Source of the DNA: CAZGQY01 sp964528035
Lineage (GTDB): Bacteria; Pseudomonadota; Gammaproteobacteria; Methylococcales; UBA1147
Reading direction: 5' to 3'
Length of the DNA: 30,661 bases
Assembly: GCA_964528035.1 (NCBI GenBank)
Contig: CAZGQY010000029.1
Coordinates: forward strand, 1 to 30,661
Below, piece by piece: positions 15,598-23,160 of this stretch; within the stretch, counting starts at the first letter, position 1; each line of letters starts with the position of its first letter. Both the position numbers and the translations under genes were made by a program. The notes under the pieces were generated by a model, which saw only the letters and a list, made by a program, of their open reading frames with translations, was not told the origin of the DNA and ran no database searches.

Positions 15598-18284
15598 TAG
15601 ATCAATGCCTCCTCTTGTTCACTGTGATACAGAACCTGGAACCCGGAGTCTGCACCCATATCAAACGGTTTACTCAAATCCCATAAAATTGTTACCTGAG
15701 TTTTTTTATGTGGATGCACTCTAATCTGCATATAATCAGACATCCGCCACATCATATACAAGCCACCTCCGCCAACTCCGGCAACGATGCCCTGTTCCAT
15801 GGCACGCCCTATATTCTTGAGGAAAGTCGAAGGTGTCAATGTGCCCCAGTTATCCGTCACCATAAGTCCCAATATCTGATCACTAACGGACACATCAATT
15901 CTCACATCCTCATTTGAGGATAACTCACGATTTTCACCTTTACTGTAATAGGTATGATCCTGGCCATCACGAGGTGCAGCGTACAAACTGTTCTCCAACA
16001 TTTCATCGAGAAGAATAATTAAACTATCCAAATGCTCGCTTGCCGACAAACCATGCTCGGATAAGCCTGCTTGTATTTCTTCCATAACGAAAACTTTATC
16101 GTCACTGTGCGTCAACTCAAATTGACGATGGAATCGGCTTCGTGGAATTAAACTATGAATGTCACTATCGACACCTTCATGATGTTGATTTAACAAACGA
16201 TCCATACCAATCTGCTGATAAAAACCGTCGTTTTTAGGCAGAACTCTGCACACACCATCCTGAACGAGCCGGGGAAACAAATCGGTAAATTGCTGTTCGG
16301 CAACAAAAACTACATATTGTCGCGAAATACGGGGAATAGAATGATCGCCCTGACGATAAAATTCATCCGAAAGTCGAATGATATCGCTGACCTCTGCAGT
16401 CGCAGACGCCGATGCCTGTACCACCCGATCAGTATGATTCACGATAACCAGGGTTATATCATCTTCAAGTTCTCGACCACCACAATGACGATAGACCTCA
16501 GCCAGCACCTGTTCGTACAGCACTTCGGGTTCAGCGTCACCATATTGATCGAGTATTTTCTCCAAACGCTCGTAACCGAAAGGTTCTCCCAATGGCGATT
16601 CTTCCTCGACCAATCCGTCTGTGTATAAAAACAATCGATCACCAACCTCCAATTCGAGTTTGATTTCTGTCATTGAATATTGTGAATCAATATCTTTTCC
16701 CAAAGGTAAACCGGAAGATTCAATCATCGACCAACGCCGATCCTGCTTTCTTCTCAAATAAGGTAATACATGGCCTGCATTTGCATAATGCAATGTACCG
16801 TTGCGCGCATCCAGACAAATACATGCCATCGTCATCAACAAAGATTGCTGCGCGGTTGCGTGCAAGGTTCCATTCAGCGAACGCAAAATTTCACTGGGTT
16901 GACTCACCCCTTCATGAATCAATGGGAACATACCCGCCTTTGCAGCACTCACCATGGTTCCGGCAGCGACGCCATGACCACTCACATCGCCCACAAGAAT
17001 GACAGTCTTGTAGCCATCCACCTGAAAGTAATCATAATAGTCACCACCAACCTCGGTGGAAGTCACCAATTTGGCTTGTCCCTGCATACCAGGAAGATCA
17101 ATAACAGGATTGGGTAAAATCGCTTTTTGCAGGTTCGCTGCCAGTTTAATTTCATCCTGCAAACGAACACTGATTTTTTCCAGCTCGGCATGCGTCTGCT
17201 GTAGCTGATTCTCTGCAGATTTTCGTTCGGTGACATCAACACCTGTCATCAAAAAGAGCGTGGGAAGCTTGCTGACTGTATCGACAATAACTGTAGCGTG
17301 CCAATTAATATGCAACATTTCCCCGCTTCGAATCAGCACACGGGTTTCCACTTCTCCCTCCGATTCCCGTTTTTCCATCATATCGACAAACAATTTAACC
17401 ATTTCTTCACGATCACCATCAGGAAAAAATCGATCAAAAAACAATTCGCCTTTTACTTCTTCTTCGAACCATCCTGTATTTTCCTGAGCATACTGGTTAA
17501 ACAGTCGAATCTTGCCGTTTTCATCAAGCCCGACAATCAGTGCCTGGGATGTATCCAGTACATTTTCGGTAAAATCCTTCTCCTCCTGAATCAACCCCAT
17601 ACTTTCTCGTAGTTTGAATACCAGAGGACGAAGAATAAGCACACCGACAATCATCAAACTGCACAATGTCACTGCAAACATTAAATGCTGCATCGAAATA
17701 GTCGATGTCAATTTGTATTCGTTTTCCCGCTGCCTCAGTGACAAGGATTTTTCCAGACCCTCCATTAATTTGGATCGATCCGCCAACAGATATTTACTCA
17801 CCTGTGGATTTTTACGATCAAATTTTTTGTACTCTATCGAAAGAAGCTTTTTTACCCCAGTGATATAGGCTGTTACTTTCTCGTCCAAAAAATACGGCGC
17901 ATCATAATACAATCGTCCCATATCGGATGATAATTCACCGGATACGTGAACGATACGATTCCCCTGACGTATAAACCTGTCGCCACTACTCAAAGAAATA
18001 TGTGTATCTTTGAAAATCGTTAATTGATCGACAATCTCTCCACGAATCTTACGCTGCTGTTTTACGTCGCTGGTTAACATCAAGCGATTTACGGACAATT
18101 CAATTTCCTGCAACGATTGAGCCTGCTCAGCACTTAAACGTATAGAAGCCGCGCCCCCTTCATGACTTTGCAAATCGTAGATAAGCACTAAATAAGTCAG
18201 ACTGGAGACTGCGGCCAAAACAACCAATACTGTCACATACTGATCCAGCATATAAGCCAAAATTCGCTTAAGCATCTGATTCAT
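15597..18284 (-). CDS. Membrane PAS/SpoIIE-type PP2C phosphatase with RsbW-like ATPase domain
   Basis: This is an 895-residue signalling protein. TM1 (about 17-36), a periplasmic helical sensor (about 40-198) and TM2 (201-220) are followed by a PAS domain (about 235-355), a short coiled coil (355-390) and a SpoIIE/RsbU PP2C phosphatase. The phosphatase (390-615) has VGGDYYD, GDVSGHG (432-438), TDG (555-557) and EDDIT (607-611). A linker (about 620-740) ends in a GHKL/RsbW-type ATPase with N-box ExxxN (E761-N765), DNWG (811-814) and GVGGGG (836-841). Phosphatase and kinase of a partner switch thus share one polypeptide. Its likely substrate is the S60 region of the STAS protein encoded immediately downstream. 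A CRP-like site lies 200 nt upstream. Confidence 0.88.
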   Translation of the reverse strand: MNQMLKRILAYMLDQYVTVLVVLAAVSSLTYLVLIYDLQSHEGGAASIRLSAEQAQSLQEIELSVNRLMLTSDVKQQRKIRGEIVDQLTIFKDTHISLSSGDRFIRQGNRIVHVSGELSSDMGRLYYDAPYFLDEKVTAYITGVKKLLSIEYKKFDRKNPQVSKYLLADRSKLMEGLEKSLSLRQRENEYKLTSTISMQHLMFAVTLCSLMIVGVLILRPLVFKLRESMGLIQEEKDFTENVLDTSQALIVGLDENGKIRLFNQYAQENTGWFEEEVKGELFFDRFFPDGDREEMVKLFVDMMEKRESEGEVETRVLIRSGEMLHINWHATVIVDTVSKLPTLFLMTGVDVTERKSAENQLQQTHAELEKISVRLQDEIKLAANLQKAILPNPVIDLPGMQGQAKLVTSTEVGGDYYDYFQVDGYKTVILVGDVSGHGVAAGTMVSAAKAGMFPLIHEGVSQPSEILRSLNGTLHATAQQSLLMTMACICLDARNGTLHYANAGHVLPYLRRKQDRRWSMIESSGLPLGKDIDSQYSMTEIKLELEVGDRLFLYTDGLVEEESPLGEPFGYERLEKILDQYGDAEPEVLYEQVLAEVYRHCGGRELEDDITLVIVNHTDRVVQASASATAEVSDIIRLSDEFYRQGDHSIPRISRQYVVFVAEQQFTDLFPRLVQDGVCRVLPKNDGFYQQIGMDRLLNQHHEGVDSDIHSLIPRSRFHRQFELTHSDDKVFVMEEIQAGLSEHGLSASEHLDSLIILLDEMLENSLYAAPRDGQDHTYYSKGENRELSSNEDVRIDVSVSDQILGLMVTDNWGTLTPSTFLKNIGRAMEQGIVAGVGGGGLYMMWRMSDYMQIRVHPHKKTQVTILWDLSKPFDMGADSGFQVLYHSEQEEALI

Positions 18285-18635
18285 AAAATATCCCTCACTG
18301 TTTCATATTACCGGCCACTGATTGCAGAAAACCTCAAACCCGGTTACTTCATATTATGTTGATCCATGAATTCAGTGACCGCTCGAAACCGCCAGCCAAA
18401 ACATAAGCAGAGCAACGCTAATTGTGTAATACCAGCTTTTATCTTAGATAAGGTCATCGTATGTTCAAATCGGGATTAGTGTTTTGTGATAGAGATCACA
18501 TTTTCAGAATTTGAGAGTAGCGAACGTGTAAGAATTCAACGTTCCCGATAAATTCATAGCACCTGATCTCTCGGAATATTAGTGATACCAAGTCAACTAA
18601 GTAGGTCGATGTTGAGGAACGGGGCGCAACCTAAA
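18285..18635. other. Upstream region of the partner-switch operon
   Basis: This is about 350 nt without a gene, between the phosphatase/kinase start and the toxin remnant. It holds the CRP-like site at 18485-18500. No strong -35/-10 pair stands out, which would suit an activator-dependent promoter. Confidence 0.45.
18485..18500. promoter_or_regulatory. CRP/Vfr-type binding site
   Basis: TGTGATAGAGATCACA is a perfect TGTGA-N6-TCACA inverted repeat and also keeps the T/A at the inner position. Flanking TTT on both sides improves the match to the 22-bp CRP consensus. It lies 201-216 nt upstream of the phosphatase/kinase gene, the only intact gene it can serve on that side. Binding is inferred. 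Confidence 0.7.
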
Positions 18636-18776
18636 TTAAACCGGTAGTTTCGTATGAACTTGTTTAAAACCTAAGCCAGAATGCCAAGGATTTTTCTTGA
18701 ATTTCAGATACGCTTCACGTGCTTGATTCTGAATTTCTTTGGGCAAATTGGCAAATGCTTTCCTAAATTGTCCCAT
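18636..18776 (-). pseudogene. Truncated RelE/ParE-type toxin remnant
   Basis: The minus strand encodes 46 residues from ATG 18776, beginning MGQFRKAFANLPKEIQ and ending GFKQVHTKLPV before a TAA. It resembles the first half of RelE/ParE-family toxins with the pattern FRK-x-(FY)-x-x-LP-x-x-(IV)Q ... A-x-x-AY-x-x-(FW)-x-x-NP-x-H-x-x-L-x-F-(KR). Those proteins normally run on for another 40 residues (YSVR and following), which are missing. The remnant lies directly after an antitoxin-like fragment in the usual order, so it is a decayed toxin-antitoxin pair. Confidence 0.55.
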
Positions 18777-18787
18777 TGTTCGCGATT

Positions 18788-18961
18788 TCACAGTTTTTCC
18801 GGGTCAAGATCTTTGGTCTTTCCCGGGCTACCCTCTGCCATTGCCTCGGCAGCAAGCTTAGATAAAGCATCTTGAGATTCTTTTTTTGTAAAGAGACGGA
18901 AATTCTCCGGTAATTTCTCGGCGATTGAGTCACCAGCCGTCGGGCAAATTTCTGCGTGGGC
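18788..18961 (-). pseudogene. Antitoxin-like remnant upstream of the broken toxin
   Basis: An open stretch of 57 codons reads ...GDSIAEKLPENFRLFTKKE... and ...LSKLAAEAMAEGSPGKTKDL... before TGA at 18790-18788. It is bounded upstream by TAG (18964-18962) and has no good start codon except an internal ATG late in the frame. It ends 11 nt before the toxin fragment. The charged, helical sequence and its position suggest an antitoxin missing its N-terminus; the family is not certain. Confidence 0.4.
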
Positions 18962-19075
18962 CTATTGTGGATACATTTGTGCTCTGTTTGGAGACGCATT
19001 TAGCGTGATGCGTACCCTACCAAGTCTGGTTTTGATGTTATAGTATTACTTTATACCAAATATTCGGTGACAAAT

Positions 19076-19324
19076 ATGCAAAGAATTAGTATTACTATTG
19101 ATGATAATTTAAAAACAGAATTGGATGCTATTGCAGCCAAGGGAAAAAGAGCCGCATTTATCAGTCAAGCCATACAAAAAGCTGTGGATGACTGGCATAA
19201 ACAACAAGCACTGAAAAAAATTCTTAACTTTAAGCCTTATAAAGTCAATCAGGATTCGGTGGAGGTATTGCGTGAACTTCGTGAGCAACGGACACAGCAA
19301 GTTATTGATACCAGTCGGAGCTAA
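19076..19324 (+). CDS. VapB-type ribbon-helix-helix antitoxin
   Basis: This 82-residue protein opens with the RHH pattern MQRISITIDDNLKTELD (beta strand, then helix) and AAFISQAIQKAVDDW (second helix), typical of antitoxins that bind their own promoter. The C-terminal half is charged and would wrap the toxin. ATG 19076 is chosen because GGTGA lies 5 nt before it; a GTG three codons upstream overlaps that ribosome-binding sequence. The palindrome AGTATTACT at 19043-19051 just upstream could be an autoregulatory operator. The toxin gene starts 2 nt after the stop. Confidence 0.8.
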   Translation: MQRISITIDDNLKTELDAIAAKGKRAAFISQAIQKAVDDWHKQQALKKILNFKPYKVNQDSVEVLRELREQRTQQVIDTSRS

Positions 19325-19326
19325 TT

Positions 19327-19758
19327 ATGCAACGCTTTGTGATAGATAGTTCGATATTTAATAAATTGTATCTTGATGAAGCAGACCGAGACAAAGCACA
19401 ACAGCTTTTCATACACGCTGCGGCGGATAAAGCGATATTATTAGCACCTGACTTGCTGTTTTTGGAAGTTGTCAATACCGCACAACGCTGTGGTGTACCG
19501 ATTAATAGTGTAGTTGACTTGCTTGAAGCACAGAAGTACTTACTTGATATGCGTGCAGTGAATGATGCAGAACGAAAAAAAGCCATACAGATTATGGCGA
19601 ACGGACATATTAAAAGCGGTTACCCTTCAATTTATGATGCGCTTTTTCACGCCATGGCAATATGCAATAACGCGATATTTGTAACCGCAGATAAGCGCCA
19701 TTTCGGCAAAACCCAATTGCTAGGAAGCATTTGTTTGTTGAGTGAGATGTCTTTTTGA
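19327..19758 (+). CDS. VapC-type PIN-domain toxin
   Basis: This 143-residue PIN ribonuclease is the toxin of a type II pair. The acidic active-site residues are in place: D7 in FVIDSSIF, E47 in FLEVVN, D104 in YDALFHA and D122 in TADKRHF. Length and spacing fit VapC. All motifs are intact, so unlike the neighbouring RelE-type remnant it should be functional. PIN toxins typically cut tRNA or rRNA; the target here cannot be told. It forms a two-gene operon with the antitoxin. Confidence 0.88.
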   Translation: MQRFVIDSSIFNKLYLDEADRDKAQQLFIHAAADKAILLAPDLLFLEVVNTAQRCGVPINSVVDLLEAQKYLLDMRAVNDAERKKAIQIMANGHIKSGYPSIYDALFHAMAICNNAIFVTADKRHFGKTQLLGSICLLSEMSF

Positions 19759-19795
19759 AATGCACAGAAGAATATCCTTATTCCAGTTTTCACCG

Positions 19796-20030
19796 TTATA
19801 TTGAACAAGGCATTTTTCTTAAATGTTTCTGACCCATTCCTAGCAACCCGATAAAACCCACTGCAAACAACCAAATCGTCGCTGGAAGAGGCAGTGACGC
19901 AACGCTATCGAATGTGACCTGCACTGTACTCACCACAGTGGAACCAATCCCCGTCCAGTCGCACAAACCGCTTGCATTGCAACTGACATCCTGAATCGCA
20001 TCGAAACCGGGAAAACCAAGCCCGGCTAAT
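19796..20030 (-). pseudogene. C-terminal stub of a PEP-CTERM protein
   Basis: The minus strand encodes about 75 residues ending LPLPATIWLFAVGFIGLLG and a basic tail. This is the V/L-P-L-P-A-A-x-W-L-F...G...R/K sorting signal of PEP-CTERM (exosortase) proteins. The preceding part (about 40 residues with two cysteines) would be the end of the secreted domain. The frame continues into unrelated sequence beyond about 20030 and lacks a signal peptide, so only the 3' end of the gene survives. It is joined head-to-head with a second fragment on the other strand. Confidence 0.55.
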
Positions 20031-20922
20031 GAAAGGCACATCTGCTCTTGCACCACCACCAATTTTAGCTGCTGTTGGCTTACTAACTATCACAGCGGTC
20101 GGTTTATCGATTGTTGCCAATAATAATCAGGGCGAAAGCACTGATATTACAGACACCACCAGCGAAATATTCGAATCTTTAGCCTATGTTTATGAGATCG
20201 GTGACCAACTGGGCGTTATGACCCAACTGTTGATGGCCGCGCAACAAAAATACGTACTCGACAACTTTTTGGAGCGAATGGATCAATACGGTGAGCACTT
20301 TAACGATGTTGTAGATCAATTGAGCAAAATTCATGACCGTCAAATTGAAATGAACCCAGGTGAATACGCCAGAATTCCTGACTCATTGTTTGATTTTTAC
20401 TCCGATCATATCGAATCAATTATCGACATATTAAATGAACGCGTTAGCATTGTCGGCGGAGAATTGTCACGTATCGCCCAGGACGTCAACGACCTCTACA
20501 CCTCAGCCACCAACCTGCGCCTCTACGACCCCCTAACCCTGGATCTGGACGGCGACGGCATCGAAACCCTGAGTGCCGACGGCAGTGTCCTCTTCGACCA
20601 CAACGGTGACGGCGTAAAACAAGGCACCGGCTGGATCGCCCCCGATGACGGCTTACTGGTTCTGGACCGTAATGGCAATGGACTCATTGACAACGGCAGC
20701 GAACTGTTTGGTGACAATACAACACTGAACAACGGTCAAAGCGCAGAGCATGGCTTTGCCGCGCTTTCAGATTTAGATTCAAATGGCGATGGACAATTCG
20801 ACGCCGAGGACGCCCAATTTGCCGACGTCAAAGTCTGGCGCGACCTGAACACCGATGGCATCAGCCAACCTGAATTAAATCGCTCTCATATTATTTTATT
20901 TGATAAATTTATAACTCGTTGA
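20029..20922 (+). pseudogene. Fragment of a large RTX-associated calcium-binding protein
   Basis: This open frame of 297 codons has a hydrophobic stretch (11-31), a helical part (about 40-160) and a series of EF-hand-like calcium loops: DLDGDG (172-177), DHNGDG (190-195), DRNGNG (213-218), DSNGDG (250-255) and DLNTDG (272-277). The block from DPLTLDLDGDG to VWRDLNTDGIS is a well-known module of very large secreted RTX/adhesin proteins. After SQPEL (about 20877) the homology stops and an unrelated AT-rich tail ends the frame. There is no secretion signal and no start context. About 20480-20877 is visibly GC-richer than its surroundings. It is most likely a gene fragment left by rearrangement. 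Confidence 0.6.
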
Positions 20923-21168
20923 TTTTTTACCGACGGAATCGAGTAGCCGAAAAGAAGAGAAAGATAAGGCAGAAACTCAGCCGGTTTTATGGTTAGGAAC
21001 GAGGTTTTAATAATATGCGAAAGATTGACGCAGGATTATTGTTTGTCTGGAACACCCAACTACGTCCCCTGTATACTCCGCTACAAATTCTCTGCTGCAA
21101 AAGCCCAAACATACGATAGCTTACAATTTCTGTAAAATAAGCACTGAATGATTACAAGGAATCAAATA
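20878..21168. other. Gap between RTX fragment and pilus genes
   Basis: This is AT-rich DNA after the breakpoint of the RTX fragment. A 34-codon open frame (ATG 21015) shows nothing recognisable. AAGGA just before 21169 is the ribosome-binding site of the PilC-like gene. Confidence 0.35.
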
Positions 21169-22014
21169 ATGCTATGGGACAGATTTCATTTTTTATGTAG
21201 AAAGTGCAACCAATTACTTCAATCTGGAATGCCGGTAGTTGATGCGATTAACACGGCTGAATCATACAATGCCTGTGATTTATACGGTGAACAATTAAAA
21301 CCGGGCTCAGTACCCTACACTCTTATCACTTCACTAAGATTATTAATAGATCCCCAAAAAGCCACAAAAATTACGGAAATATACGGACGTTTGGACTTTT
21401 CCAGTATTCTGCGCGAACCTCCGAGACTACAAATTCTCACCCTGTATTTAACTTTTATTTCTTTAGTCTTCGCCTTACTATGCAGTCTATATCAAATAAT
21501 GATAATACCGCAGTTTTTATCGCTGTTTGAAACCTTCAACATTAGCCCACCGAGCCACATCATCTGGTATTCGAATTATTGGTATCTTTTACTACTCATC
21601 GTTATGTTTATGCTTGGTATTGCTTTCGCGGTCGGCATCCATCTAAAAAGACTTTTTAAGCTTTCCCTGCCGACAAACAAGCTGTTTTACAGAATACTTA
21701 TTCCTAAAAGAATCAGGGATGTTTATTTGAATATCATAGACATTATCAATTATCCGTTGGCAGATAAAATGGAACCTTACGGACATAACAACAGCCTGAT
21801 AACAAGAACATTGAGTGAAGCTGAAAAATCCGGTTCTGATCTATCTATTGAGATTCAGGTTCTGCTCCGCAGACAAGGAGAAAATCTCAGCCAACTTTCT
21901 GAGCACTACATTCAATCGATTATTGTCGCTACTTCAATACTGATAATCGTTTCTATTTTCCTTTTTTTAAGTAGTGCCTACGCACCTATATTTGTGATCG
22001 GGGAAGTCATATGA
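21169..22014 (+). CDS. Shortened PilC/GspF-like inner-membrane protein
   Basis: This is a polytopic platform-type protein of type IV pilus or type II secretion systems. From ATG 21169 it has 281 residues, against about 400 for PilC. The layout follows the family: a cytoplasmic FHFLCRKCNQLLQSGMPVVDAI segment, a first hydrophobic hairpin ending IPQFLSLFETFNISPPS (compare VPQF...F in PilC), a second cytoplasmic domain with SEAEKSG and LLRRQGENLSQLSEHYIQ, and a C-terminal membrane helix. Both cytoplasmic domains are reduced. AAGGA 8 nt upstream fixes the start; ATG 21148 lacks one. Its stop overlaps the pilin ATG. No ATPase gene (PilB) accompanies it. Confidence 0.7.
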   Translation: MLWDRFHFLCRKCNQLLQSGMPVVDAINTAESYNACDLYGEQLKPGSVPYTLITSLRLLIDPQKATKITEIYGRLDFSSILREPPRLQILTLYLTFISLVFALLCSLYQIMIIPQFLSLFETFNISPPSHIIWYSNYWYLLLLIVMFMLGIAFAVGIHLKRLFKLSLPTNKLFYRILIPKRIRDVYLNIIDIINYPLADKMEPYGHNNSLITRTLSEAEKSGSDLSIEIQVLLRRQGENLSQLSEHYIQSIIVATSILIIVSIFLFLSSAYAPIFVIGEVI

Positions 22015-22493
22015 AAAATATTCAGGGGTTTACTTTAATCGAATTGATGGTTGTTGTGTCAATAATTGGTATTCTCGCAACGGTGGCGCTTCCGCAATAT
22101 CAGGTATACATACATCGTAGTGAAATGGTCGAAGCACTGAGCATGGCCAGCACTATTCGCGAAGAAGTCACAGGGTACTATGTCGAGAAAAAATCGTTTC
22201 CAACAAACAACAGGGAAACGGGCATTCCTCAAGCTCAATTCCTTATAGGAAACAGAATTACTGGCGTAGTTGTAGAAAACGGCGCTATTCATTTATCCCT
22301 GGGCAACAAAGCATCTCAACCTTTGCAGGGAAAAACTCTGACATTCAGACCTGCGGTCGTTAGCGGCAGCCCTACAAGCCCAATCGCCTGGCTTTGCGGC
22401 TTCGATAAACCAGTGCCCGGAATGGAGGCCGTGGGAACCAATAAAACTAATTTAGCAAATGAAATTTTGCCTTCGGCGTGCAGGAAAAAATAA
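22011..22493 (+). CDS. Type IV major-pilin-like protein
   Basis: This 160-residue prepilin has the short basic leader MKNIQG, cleavage before F7, and the methylated-phenylalanine helix FTLIELMVVVSIIGILA with the essential E5 (residue 11). Two cysteines, C129 and C157, frame a 27-residue D-region as in PilA/PilE pilins, and most of the length fits a major pilin. It is translationally coupled (ATGA overlap) to the PilC-like gene. A lone pilin plus PilC module without PilB, PilD or PilQ suggests that it uses assembly parts encoded elsewhere, or is a specialised pilus. Confidence 0.9.
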   Translation: MKNIQGFTLIELMVVVSIIGILATVALPQYQVYIHRSEMVEALSMASTIREEVTGYYVEKKSFPTNNRETGIPQAQFLIGNRITGVVVENGAIHLSLGNKASQPLQGKTLTFRPAVVSGSPTSPIAWLCGFDKPVPGMEAVGTNKTNLANEILPSACRKK

Positions 22494-22501
22494 GGGCGAA
22501 A

Positions 22502-22520
22502 TAGATTCTCAAAGAATCTA
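22502..22520. terminator. Hairpin just after the pilin gene
   Basis: TAGATTCT-CAA-AGAATCTA is a perfect 8-bp stem with a 3-nt loop, 8 nt after the pilin stop codon. It has no U-run behind it, so it may stabilise the mRNA 3' end rather than terminate. Confidence 0.4.
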
Positions 22521-22558
22521 CTATTGAGGAGACAATATCCAAACTGATCAGACATGTC

Positions 22559-22585
22559 ATAATCCCCGGTCAAACCGGGGATTGT
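22559..22585. terminator. Strong GC hairpin between convergent genes
   Basis: AATCCCCGGT-CAA-ACCGGGGATT is a perfect 10-bp stem with a 3-nt loop, extendable by one G-T and one A-T pair. It lies between the pilin gene (plus) and the lipoprotein gene (minus) and could end transcription from both sides, though neither side has a long U-tract. Confidence 0.55.
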
Positions 22586-22616
22586 CAAAATATAGAAAGC
22601 GTGGCCAATAAGTCGT

Positions 22617-22961
22617 CTATGGAAAAAACTCGATAATTTCCTCACATTTCAACTCTACATTCTTTTTCCTGCAATGATGACCTTCCTGGGTTTCTTCACA
22701 ATTCATTTCACCCTCGCTGACCACAGCCGCTAAAGACCAGCCTGCGCTAATCCTGTCCCGGCAAGCGCTTTTTGTAAATCGAGCCAATTCAGAATCTGCT
22801 TTTTTCATCGCTGACTCTTTATCTTTCTTCCAATTGGTATAGATCGAATTCAGTTTGATGACTTTGCTTTGATATTGCGGTGCTCTGGCCTCTTCCTTGC
22901 CACAGGCGGCCAATACGAACAACAACGAAAGACAACAAATGCTAAAAATTAGTTTTTTCAC
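22617..22961 (-). CDS. Small cysteine-rich lipoprotein, function unknown
   Basis: From GTG 22961 this encodes 114 residues. AGAGGA lies 7 nt before the GTG, and the resulting N-terminus is a classical lipoprotein signal (KK, hydrophobic core, lipobox LAAC), so the longer frame upstream is rejected. The mature part is hydrophilic and charged. It has four further cysteines (CRDR, MNCEE, HHCRKK, LKCEE) that could make two disulfides in the periplasm. I do not recognise the family. It faces the pilin gene convergently; a role in pilus or envelope assembly is possible but unsupported. Confidence 0.7.
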   Translation of the reverse strand: MKKLIFSICCLSLLFVLAACGKEEARAPQYQSKVIKLNSIYTNWKKDKESAMKKADSELARFTKSACRDRISAGWSLAAVVSEGEMNCEETQEGHHCRKKNVELKCEEIIEFFP

Positions 22962-23160
22962 TCTTAATTCCTCTATTTGGTAGGGTTTTGTTAACAAGGA
23001 GGTCGTCCGAAGAAAGAGAACTTACTGGACAAACTCCAAATTCGTTTCTGCCATTTGAAATCTAAAATTTCCGCCAGGATTGTATCATCGAAGTGCCATT
23101 TTTGCCGAATATACACGCTTAAATCAATGACAAATTACCCAAAAATACCGTATCAATCCA

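Noticed and set aside
18485..18500. FNR site instead of CRP
   Set aside because: FNR needs TTGAT-N4-ATCAA; the site has TGTGA/TCACA, which is CRP-type.
18763..18999. 78-codon minus-strand frame in the toxin-antitoxin remnant region
   Set aside because: It is a frame shadow of the antitoxin-like fragment; the meaningful reading is the overlapping frame ending at 18788.
22601..22613. 13-bp direct repeat GTGGCCAATAAGT, also at 30371-30383
   Set aside because: A few 13-bp matches are expected by chance in 30 kb, and the flanks do not match.
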